Shown in pieces: positions 45,501 to 56,046 of a stretch of DNA of 64,000 nucleotides. The position numbers were made by a program, and so were the translations under genes. Within the stretch, counting starts at the first letter, position 1; every line of letters starts with the position of its first letter. The notes below the pieces were generated by a model. It ran no database searches. It was not told the DNA's origin and saw only the letters and a list, made by a program, of their open reading frames with translations. This stretch comes from Distichodus sexfasciatus (Eukaryota; Chordata; Actinopteri; Characiformes; Distichodontidae), in NCBI GenBank assembly GCA_032718565.1, contig JAVGVS010000492.1, positions 124,001-188,000 on the forward strand, written 5' to 3'.

Positions 45501-48500
45501 CCCTGCTTATAGAGGGTGAACTACATCACAGGGGCAGTTTCAGCTTTCGATATTGCTAAACGTTATTGACACGGCATAAGAGCCTGAAAACAGGTGCTAG
45601 TCTCTGGTTGTTCAGTGATGTTGAAGTGGTGTTAACTAACTCTACTGTGATGCTGGCGTGACAGAACCTGCCCTTAAATTCCCAAATGGTGATGTTTTTT
45701 AAATCTTGTGTGCTCAAAGTATTTATCACGTGCACACAAGGTAAATATCTCATGGAAACCAGTCAAGTACCTTGTGAGCACAAATCAATTATCTTGTGCA
45801 AACAAGTGTTTAAATTATATTACTGGCACAAGTTAATTAATTTGTGGGAGGTTTAGTCTTAATTTTATCTTGAATGTCTTGTGGGAACAAGTTAAGTATC
45901 TTATTTATTTTTTCTTAATTATTTTGTGGGAACAAGTTAAGTATATTATTTGTCTCATCAGAACAAATTAAGTATCCTAATTATCTTGTGGGCACAAGTA
46001 TCTTAATTATTTTATGCGCACAAGTTAACTATTTTATCTTAATTATTTAGTGGGAATATAAATTTTAATTGTCTTGTGGCAACAAATGAAGTATCTTAAT
46101 TATTTAAATCTTGATTGTAGTGTGGGAATAAGTATCTTGTGTGCACAAGTTAATTATGTCGTGTGAACAAGTCGATTATCTTGTTAAATTTGTTGACGAG
46201 TTATTAGTCTTTCTTATTCATTCAAAATGTGCAGATCATGGCGAGTCGTGCTGATGACAGTTTCACATTTATGGGCAACTAAAATGAGGAACAAATTATC
46301 CTACAAGATAAATAACTCTTGCACAGAAGATTTTAAAAATCACTTCATGGGGCTTGTTCGTTTGAAATGAGCTTGTTAGTATACTAGAAGATGTAGCCCT
46401 GATGAAGAAAACATCTTGGCATGGCAAACCGGTTTTGGCTAGGCATGAGCTTAAGACTTGAGAGCAGTTTAAATTGAGTTTTGGAATCTTTCAGGCTGTG
46501 TTTTTGGTGCCAGTGCCAGCTTCTGGAAACAAATCTGGAATATCTAGCAGCTGCGTGCTGTTTTGTCAGGCAGGGGGCGAGTTTGACTTGGCGGCAAAAA
46601 GAGAAGAGGTCTAAAAGATTCTCATGGAGATGACGAGACAAGGCGTTCTCATGGAGACTTTGGAACGGTTGTTTAATCACTGTTCTCTCTCCTCGGTCCT
46701 GGATTCTGAGATAGGACTAATGAGGAAAGAGAACAATTGACAATTGCAAAACAATATAAAGAACTGGCACTAGTAAGGTGGGAGGGTGATGCTGCAATGT
46801 AGAGGAATAAAGAGATACATAAATAAATCAAATATGAGTTAAACTTGAATGACAAACTCTGGGTTGGTGTAGGAAAAGCCCTGGAACTCGTTCTGGTCCA
46901 GGTTCATGATGAAGAGTTTGTCGGTGGGAGTCAGCTCCACTGCCATCTTGGTGAACTCCTTATCGAAGTTGCCAGTGTCGTGGCGATTTTTCTATGAGAT
47001 AGAAAGAGATGAAGTATTATTACACTTAGAGGGTTTGTTTAAAGCTAAAATTTTTAAGCAGTCTTTTATACCTTCACTGGTAACAGATTTTGTTCTGCTG
47101 AAGTTGGACTGGAGTCTGATCATCTGAATTTTCCCATATTTTCATGCTTTCATGCATGTGAAATTAGTCAATAAATTATAGGCCTTATAGGCTTTTATTT
47201 ATACTATTTTGCTACGTAATTGCTGCATGAATGACCTCAGCCCTTTTTTTTTATCACAGTTCGGTGCTTAATTTTTGTGTTGAAATTCACAGCAACTGCA
47301 GCAGAGTTTGAAAAAAGAGGTTTAGTGTAAAAGTTTCCATGTCTTTAAAGCATGGGAGTACTTTAGATTGTCAGAAAAGAAAAGGGCATTGTTCACTGTG
47401 AAGGGTCTGATAACCACAACAGGGATGTACACAAGCTCCTGAACAGACAAAACACAGGCACTATTCTGGTTGTTTGGACTATTAAGAGATTATGTCTATT
47501 TCATGTCTCCAGTTGGTCTTTCTGCAGTACATTGCATAAATGCAAGCGATAACGTTGAAACTATTAATTCCACTCTGAAAAATTAAATAATAATGTTAAG
47601 TTGAAGGAATGTAATTAAATCTATAAAGCAATATATATCACTCAAACAACTAAATGAAAAGTCAACATATTAATAAATAAAAGTCTAGTATTTAGTGGCA
47701 GAGTTAGTAAATTACAAACATCACAGGCTAAAATAAATTAACGTAAATAAATAAAAGTATTGAACTGCTCATTGACCACCTGCACAGACTTAATGCTGAC
47801 TTTTTGTGGCATCAATCTATTATTTATAGTAATCATTAATATTACTCTTTACAAATCGGTCACATGACAGTGTTGCATGTAATATAAAAAAATAAATATA
47901 TTACAAATATAGGGTTACAATGATAAATTACAGTTTATAAATGTAGGAGTTTACCATTTCAGTAACTTAACATTATCATCTGGTTTGTAAGACATGGCAG
48001 TACAACATCGCATTTGACAGCACCATTGTTTGCTCATGCATTTAGCCATTTGGTTTATGTTGTTCATTACACATGCACACAAAAAACTTACAGTCCAGTC
48101 TGGCCTTTCAACAACTCTGATCCAACTCCACTTCAAAATCATCTCCATCTCTCCCAAGACTGATGTGTTTGAATATCTCATGTCAAAGGAAATGAAGTTC
48201 TAATAGATGGAGATGCCCAGGTCTACTTTGAGTTTCATTATACGATATTATATCTCATTCTGAGTCTCAGTTTCTCTCGAGGCTTCTTTGTGTTCATCAC
48301 ACAGAGAGTTTGTTCTGAACTTTCTTGTTACACGCTTTGACTAGGTCATTGGTAAAACCGCTTTGTGGCGATGTCTGACGTAAAGCGTTCTATACAGGCA
48401 GATAGATGCAGGAAATAGTTAAACTAAATAATAACTAAATAATCAATGGGCCTTATTCACCAATGTTTTCTTAATTATTTTCTTAAATTCAACATTAAAA

Positions 48501-49940
48501 TAGTATATTGTAGAACTGAAGAAAACCCAGTGAGCTTATGTTTTGCACAAATGGAAATCCATTAAAATATGGGTATGAGTGTCTATCGGCAGTTGTTGAT
48601 TCTGCTCTTACCTTAGAACTTAGTCTTAAATAAGAAAACATTGGTGAATGTGAAAACTAGGGATGTACCAAGAAATGTAAATGTAGAGAGTTGTGTGTAG
48701 TGGATTTCCAGGCGTACCCACCTCCATCCCGTGTCAGTCCATTAGATATTCTGGAGCCCTGTTGTTAAATGTATGTCTGGCAGGACTAAAAGCTGCTGCT
48801 GTCAACACTGATGGTTATAGTCTATGTGAACACACTAATCACACATCCAGCAACTCGCACAAAATGCTGCTAGAATTCTTACAAGCAAGTAGAAATCTAA
48901 CTGCTCTTCACACTGCTGGCAGAGATAATAACTATAGGAATACTCGTTTATGAACCAAGAAAAGGAGCAAAGCCATAAATGACTATAAAATAACGTGCAT
49001 TTTCCAGCAGGGTATGAAGAGGAACGCAGGTGTGTAGATAGACATGATGCAAGGCTTAAGGCCAAACATATCCTTACAAAAAAATAAAATAAAAAATTTC
49101 AAACATAAGACATAAGTTAGCATCATGAACATGAGCTGTAGGTTCTGGGGTTTGTGTAGAATTTCAGCTGTTAAAATATTCATTTAGGAAACAGAAACAT
49201 AAAAAACAGATCAAATTTATAGATAATATTTAAGTCCCAAATGAATATATGAAATAGAACTTTATTTCTTTGAAATGTACCAAATTAAAATTGAAGATGA
49301 CTAAAAACAAATGAGCTGAGAGAGAGGGACGGGAAGAGAGAGGGAAGGAGAGGGAGGGAAGGAGAGCAGGAAGAGAGAGATAGGGAAGTGGGGGGGAGGG
49401 AAAGAGAGTGAGGGAAGGAGAGATGGAGGGAAAGAGGGAGGGACGGAGAGAGGAAGTAAAGGAGGGAGGGCGTAAAGGAGGGAGAGAAAGAGGGAGTAAG
49501 GAAGGGAGGGAGAGAGAGAAAAGAGAGAGGGAAGGAAAGAGAGAGGGAGTAAAGGAGGGAGGAAAAGAGAAAGGGGGGAAGAGAGGGAGGGAAAGAGAAA
49601 GAGGGAGTAAAGGAGGGAGGTAGGGACGAATAGAGAGAGGGAATAAAGGAGGGGGGGAAGGAGAGGGAGAGATGGATGGAGGGAAGGAAACAAAAAAAGC
49701 AATATTTGAATATCTCTGCTGCATGTATTTTTCATGTCTGTTTTCTAAATGCAACATTAATGAATGAATGTCTTCATGTTCACACTCATGTATCAACATC
49801 TTTACTGTGGTGATCCGGGTCAGGCGCGTGTGTGTGTGTGTGTGTGTGTGTAAATGAAGATCAGTAGTCCAGATGAATATATTTTTATGTATATTTTGCA
49901 AATATATTTTGAATATAGAAACTGTCCACAAGTGTTTGGC

Positions 49941-49975
<35 letters not shown>

Positions 49976-52900
49976 ACTGGAGTTGAACAGAGCAGTACAG
50001 TGCATATGGCAAGGTAATTACACAGATATGTTGATGAGAATCTTTCTAATAATATTAATAATAATGTTGATATTAACATGACTATTAACACCACTGGCTT
50101 CGGGACTGGGTTGTAGTTGTAGTTTGAAGTTGTACTGTTTTCCAGCAGCAGTAAACCCTGTGATTTCCCCACGCATGAGTCCGGGCAGGAGCTCGCCGTT
50201 CAGCGCTGTTACATTCACCTCAGCTCACCTCTCATTTGGCACAGGTATGGAGAACACACACACACACACACACACTTACACTGCGCGCACACACACACCG
50301 CACGCACGCACACACACACAAACACACACAGACACTTACACCACACACACACAGACACTTACACCACACACACACACACACACACACACAGGAGAGGAAA
50401 GAAACCACCCTGCTGTACAACCTTATCAGTGACATTACATGGCTGATGAACACTGCATGGTACTGCTAGGAGTGTGTGTGTGTGTGTGTGTATGTATGAG
50501 AGAGAGGAAGAAAGAAAGAAGAGAGAAAGAGGAAACCAGAGGGGGCAGAGAGAGGGAGGAGAGAGGGTGAGGAAGGAAAAGGGTAGAGAGAGGGATGGAG
50601 GAAGGGAGAAATACGCAGTGAGAGAAGGATGGGGTGAGGTAGAGAGAGATGGATAGAAGGGGAAGAGTAAAGGAGAGAGGGATGGAGGGAGGTAGAGAAG
50701 GATAGAGGGAAGGGGAGAGAGTGGGAGGAAAGGAGAGATGGAGGGAGGTAGAGAGGGATGGATAGAAGGGGAAGAGTAAAGGAGAGAGGGATGGAGGGAG
50801 GGAGAAATACAGAGGGAGGTAGAGAAGGATAGAGGGAAGGGGAGAGAGTGGGAGGAAAGGAGAGAGAGAGATGGAGGGAGGTAGAGAGGGATGGATAGAA
50901 GGAGAAGAGTAAAGGAGAGAGGGATGGAGGGAGGGAGAAATACAGAAAGAGGTAGAGAAGGATGGATAGAAGGGTTAGAGAGAAGGAGAAAGGGATGGAG
51001 GGAGAAATACGGAAGGAGAGAGGGATGGACGGAGAAATATGAAGGGAGAGAAGGATGGAGGGAGAAAGTAACGGGAGGGATGGAGTGAGGTAGAGAGAGA
51101 GGGAGGAAAGGAGAGAAAGACATTTGGTCATATGAGTGCGCGCTTGTGCGTGTGTGTGCGCATTTGTTCGCGCGTGTTTGTGCGCGTGTTTGTGTGTTTG
51201 TGCGTGTTTGTGCGCGCGTTTGTGTGTTTGTGCGCGTGTTTGTGCGTGCGCGCGTGTGTGTTGGCAGGTTTTTATTTCAGATGGTTTTTGAGACAGACAT
51301 GAAATGTACATATTGAAGGTCGGCACTGAAACCGGGATTGGTTTTCCCGCTTCTTTCGGCTCCCGTTCTCGTCCCTCGCTCTGGTTTGCGCCTCGTCGGG
51401 GGGTCGTTTTGCCGGGGGTTTTTTGTCGTTCCTGGCGTTACCTGCAGGGCGGCGCCGGCGGCTACTTGGAGTCCTGAGCTGCGAATTCTGGGTTTAGGTA
51501 AGAGAAACCCTGGAACTCGTCCTGGTCCAGGTTTAGAATCACCTCCTGGTCGGGGGGAGTCAGGACCGGCGGGTGACGGGTGAAAAAACGGTCAAAGTTC
51601 TCTGCGTCTCGACCGCACTGTGGGGAGAGGGCGAGAGAAGAGAAGGGAGGAAGGAAAGGAAAGGAAGAGGCGGGATGGGAGGATGGAGGTTAAAGGAATA
51701 AGCAGTGAAGGAAAGTTGCAACAACAAAAGAAAAACCATGAGCAAAAAACAGAAAATCGTGGCAAAAACCCAAACTGAAAGAAGGAGGGATTAAAACGTT
51801 GGAAAAATCCAAAATCTCACCTCTGGCGAGCAACCGCTCTTACAAAATACAGTGAGAATCTGGATTAGACTTTTTTGGATGCATGTCCTTCCACAATTGT
51901 TCCATGCATGTGTAGATAATCTCTCAAACGTTTTAATCCCGCCATTTATCCTTACAAAACAAATCCCCCAAATAACTTGTATTCGTCAAGCCAAAAAAAA
52001 CAAAAGGGACCAACAAATGTTGAGGGAACATTTGTGTGGTCAGACCTGCAAGGTGCTCTGTTTAAAACAATGAGGCTGGATTTGGAGCTGGATTTGGAGG
52101 GATTATGAGGGTCGAGTGTTGGGAAGCTTTAACTGGAAATGAAAATCGCCAGTCGCTGTTCACGTCTCAGATGATTGTTCAACTTTAGTCCCTCCCTTTT
52201 GTCTTAAGATATTTACGACTGCTTCCTTGCTCATGGATTAAGCCTAGTCTTGGACTAGGTTTTAGTACCAATGGAGATTTACCATTCAAACTCAAATGGG
52301 GAAACTGGTCCTAAAAGGTAAAGGTGAGGTCACACTAGCGAAGGACAAACGCTGGCGTCTTGTTAAACTTTATCATTTCTCAATCTTTACCCAAGATTTC
52401 TCAAACTAAATAATTGATGTTATTTTGCAGCTTTAGAGCTTTTGTAGATATTAGGGGTGTTAAGAGTCTCATGAGACAAGACGGTAGAAGAGATTGGGTT
52501 GACGCGAACGAGACGAGGTGAAAGCTCCACTCAGAATTTTGGCACAAAAATAACACTAGTAGATATGAGTCTAAAATCTACTTTTGTCCTGTATTATCAA
52601 TGTTTACAGGCATGTGCTTGATATTTATATTAAAAGATAAAGGTTAGTTGGGTGGAAGTTTGGGCGTTTACACATTAAAGGAGAAATTTGACCAATTTCA
52701 ACACGCAGCTCTGTTGTTTGGTGTCACGGAGTGCTGTCAGTTGCGAGAAAAACAGAAAAATTGGTGCTGACACCGACTTACACTCCTGCTAGGGGTTTCC
52801 TCGCTTCCGCTAGTCCACGCTAGTCAACTAGCCAGATCAACAGTCCACTAGTGTGAACTTTACCGTTTTTCTCACTACTGACGGCACTCCGTGCCCCCGA

Positions 52901-55900
52901 ACAAGAGTGTCATTTTGAACCGTAGCCCCGTTTCGGGCTCTTCTTTTAACATTTCCCTCAAAGTACTTTCTCAGCACAAAACAGGCTTTGGATTTGGTCA
53001 AATTGGGGTTTATTTGGAGCAGTCGTTAACGTAACGGTTAGGCAGTTGACCTGATCAGAAGGTCACCGATTCAAGTCCCGGATCGGTAAAGGTACCAGTG
53101 AGGTACTAGTGAGTAATGCACCGTTGGGCGCTGGTGTGACCTCAACTTCTGACAGACTGGAGCTGGTGTGGCTGCTTCCCAACACTGGGGGAGGGATGTT
53201 GTGTGGGTGTGACATGTCAGAATCAACTTACCTTCATACCTCTGATGGGGTGATTTTAAACCGACACAAGGACTTTACTGGCCTTGATAGTGCAGATGGT
53301 GTGTTTGTGGTGTTACATTTGACCGTGTGTGTGTTTTGATCCACAGTGGTTCTCAAGTTTGACTCCAGTAGATCTACCGTTTGAGAGCCCTGGCCTTTGT
53401 CCTCAATCTGGTGAGTACCGATGCCTCAAACAAGTGCTCACGTTAAACGCACCTCGTTACTAAGACGGCTGTTGCTTAAGATAGTGAAGGCGTAAGTACT
53501 CGTAGTATTAGCGTCAACATTTTTTCTTTTCCTCGTTGTCTCAAGATCACCACTTATGCTGCCTTCCATTTGCCATTGGATGTGAGATTTAGTTGAGGGA
53601 TTGACCGGGGCCACTCCCGGCTTCAGCCCTTGAAAAACAACTCGGATTATTTTTCTGGTGATCTCAACATAACGAGTCATTTTCCCAAGATCACGGGTCT
53701 CGTTTTACTTGCTTGATGGCAAACGTGCAAATGTCTGATTCACCTTCTACATTGACCGACACTGATATGATAACTGTCCAGCATCAACAGACACACGCTT
53801 GTCCGTCATGACATAGTGCTGTGTTGGAGAACTTGGCAAAGAAAATTAGCTGCGATTTTAAGTAAAAGCATTTTGTTTTGTGGAGCTCACGTGAAAAATA
53901 AACCATGATCTCGAATTAACAAAAGTTGTTTTCTCAAGATCATGATAAAACTAAGTTGTGATCTCCAGATAACGCCTTTTCTTATTTCTATATCACGAGA
54001 AAAAACTTGTGACCCCTAGAAACACGTCAAGATCACAACGCGGTAAGAAGTAAAATAATGTTGACGTGTCCAATCTCAGACTCCATAGACTTCACCGTAC
54101 AAATTACTGAATGTTAATTTAAATCAATGATTTGCAAATCCAACTGTAATCGTGTCCTGTCCTTCACATTGTAGCACGTCACCATATAATACGGCAAGTT
54201 CTGGCCCAAATGTGCAGCAGCGCTGGGTAAGTAGCTCCTCTACCACTTGCACGTCAAATCAAAGCAAACACGGACAGAGTTCAACACAGCATTTATTCAG
54301 CAACACTTCAAACTGCACGGCAATCTTTCTCTGTCACAAAATGTATTCTAGCGAGCGCTGACATCGTGCTGATCTGGTGGCGTAACGTAAAATAGTGCAG
54401 TGAGACTCCTCCATCACATCTCACTCAGACTGATGTTTTATTACAGTAAGCAGGTTCAATAGAACTTTATTTTACTTTTTGTTGTCGCTAAATCGTTATC
54501 ATGACTTTCTCGTGGCCTCGACATGACAAAGGTGAGTTTCTTGTGAGTTTTTTTCTTGTGATTTAGAAAGAACAAACGGCGTTATCTTGAGATCACCACT
54601 TGGTTTTCTACGTAGGGCAAAATGGCAGGCCAAAAGGCATCTAATGAGTACACTTTTGCAAGAGTAAAATCTTTGCAACTTGTTAATGTGTTTGTCTGAA
54701 ACGGCAGATAGAGTTTCAAAATCAGCATTAACGCAAACATGCCAAGTTTCATGAGTATTGCTGCCTTGCCTACAAAATAACAATGTAAGAACTGTTTGGT
54801 TTATTTAATTCATTCTCGACTGTGTTACAACCCCACTGCCACTAGGTGTCACCAGAGAGCTACAGCACAATCAAATCCGCTGGGTGGCGCTGAAGCACAG
54901 CTGTTACTGCATCGCGGTGTTTGTTAAAGCCTAGTCTACACTCAGACGTCACCTGAAGCTTCCTTTACCATGCAGTTTTTCATACCAATTTTTAACAGAT
55001 GTGGCTCTAAGACGGTTTAAATCATGTAGAGAAATAGCAAAATACAAGCCTCTGGGTTAGGGATTAAACCTGACTCATCTGACCCTAATCGTTGCAAACA
55101 TTTATGTTGTAGTATGGCATTGCAGACTTGGCACCGCATGGTCGTCGTATGTTGAAGTGCGTCACGATGCCCTCGTACGTAACCCCAGACTTACATCACA
55201 ATGGCACTTTGATCGCTGTCAAACTCTGATCTGCTGTAATATAGAGGAGTAAGACTCACACGGAAGGCTATGGGGTAGTTAAAGGGGTGACACAGAAAAC
55301 ATCAATATCTGTCTAAGTTATTTAATGCAAACACCTTTAAGTCATATTTTAATTGTAAATGTTATATCTGAACGTGTCAGACATGCCTTTGCTAATTTAC
55401 TGATTGATTGATATCTTCAATCAGTGTGCTTCTGTTGGAACAGTACGAGCAGCAGCTGGCCGAACGGAGAGAGAAAAACGTGCGTCTACAAAACCGACCG
55501 ACTCTGGCCGAACACCGAGCGTCCAGCATCTCACACCAGGTACATACTCACACTCTCACTCTCACACACGGTCTGGGTGTCTCGCATTGCTCAGATTTAC
55601 AACACTGAAAGCAAAATGGGGAATTCTGATCTGTGACTTTTCTAAAAATGTCAAAAATAATGATTTATTGATTTAATAATGGTAAGCTCTTATTACTCAA
55701 ACTCTTAGCCCATTTCTATTTTCCTTCATTAATTAAACATTAAAATTGGAAAGTTGGGAATTTAAAATTAGTTTGAGAGAGTGATTTCACCTTGAAAGTT
55801 GTCTTTTTGAGTGAGTGATAAAAGTAAAAAAATTCCCATTTTGGTTTCAGTGTCGTAAGTCTGAGCAACACAGGACGCCCGGACCACACACACACCCACC

Positions 55901-56046
55901 AATTCAAGTGTGTAGATCATATAATCACATCAACACTTTCAGGAGAGTTTCTTAATGTCTGTTCCTTAACTTTAACACTTTAAAAGTGTTCTTTGTGTTT
56001 CCAGTGCACGGTGATGTCAGAGAAATGGAAGTGGCTTCTCTCGTGA
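42563..56046 (+). CDS. Predicted small gene interleaved with prkcb on the opposite strand
   Basis: Not recognised; predicted from splice sites and phases. Exon 1 42563-42587 (MGAAPMFL plus one base, donor GTGAGT); exon 2 50146-50250 (VNPVISPRMSPGRSSPFSAV and on); exon 3 54175-54226 (RHHIIRQVLAQMCSSA); exon 4 55425-55539 (LLLEQYEQQLAERREKNVRL); exon 5 55851-55907 (optional, HRTPGPHTHPPIQ); last exon 56005-56046 (CTVMSEKWKWLLS, stop). Phases 1, 1, 2, 0, 0 fit at every junction, with or without exon 5. The product would be about 110-130 residues: a Ser/Pro-rich N terminus, then a charged helical, possibly coiled-coil segment. A promoter-like region precedes it and AATAAA lies 125 bases after the stop. 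Exons 2 to 6 fall inside introns of prkcb, on the other strand. Small exons and a weak exon 5 donor limit confidence; a non-coding antisense transcript is the alternative. Confidence 0.4.
42588..46838. other. Region downstream of prkcb, intron of the predicted + strand gene
   Basis: Apart from the duplicated blocks described separately, this holds AT-rich text, a CA run near 44270-44285 and an ORF at 46384-46680 (-) without family signals. A GCCCTGATGAAG motif near 46394 recalls the 3' end of some LINE or Penelope elements but is too short to classify. The 3' UTR of the prkcb beta-II transcript must lie at the right end of this stretch. Confidence 0.35.
43567..46033. repeat. Duplicated block, copy B, split by a 1.8-kb segment
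   Basis: 43567-43640 matches the first part of copy A (microsatellite side) and 45425-46033 matches the rest. The 1.78 kb between (43641-45424) has no counterpart in copy A and includes a CA microsatellite at about 44270. Copy B also has one extra tail unit near 45900. Either a segment was inserted in B or deleted from A. Confidence 0.75.
46839..46991 (-). CDS. prkcb: prkcb beta-II-type C-terminal exon
   Basis: Encodes 50 residues starting KNRHDTGNFDKEFTKM and ending YTNPEFVIQV, then TAA. It has the turn motif Thr in ELTPTDKL and the hydrophobic motif FQGFSY. It resembles the human beta-II tail (FIMNLDQNEF...NPEFVINV). An acceptor (CTCATAG) precedes it and phase 0 matches exon 59906-60046. 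It is the most distal prkcb exon on this strand, 4.5 kb beyond the beta-I-type exon. Confidence 0.93.
   Translation of the reverse strand, partial: KNRHDTGNFDKEFTKMAVELTPTDKLFIMNLDQNEFQGFSYTNPEFVIQV

Noticed and set aside
48693..48953. 86-codon + strand frame
   Set aside because: Part of it (about 48850-48890) resembles, out of frame, the AARxLT end of a LINE reverse transcriptase; it is a relic at best and too short to classify.
50018..50218. Minus-strand frame VNVTALNGELLPGLMRGEIT as a possible exon of prkcb or another gene
   Set aside because: It fits no PKC segment and no acceptor/donor pair gives phase with prkcb; the + strand reading of the same DNA joins in phase with other exons instead.
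49230..51326. Open frames up to 286 codons rich in Ser, Pro, Leu
   Set aside because: They are the C/T strand of polypurine tracts and shift freely among frames; no start context or splice support.
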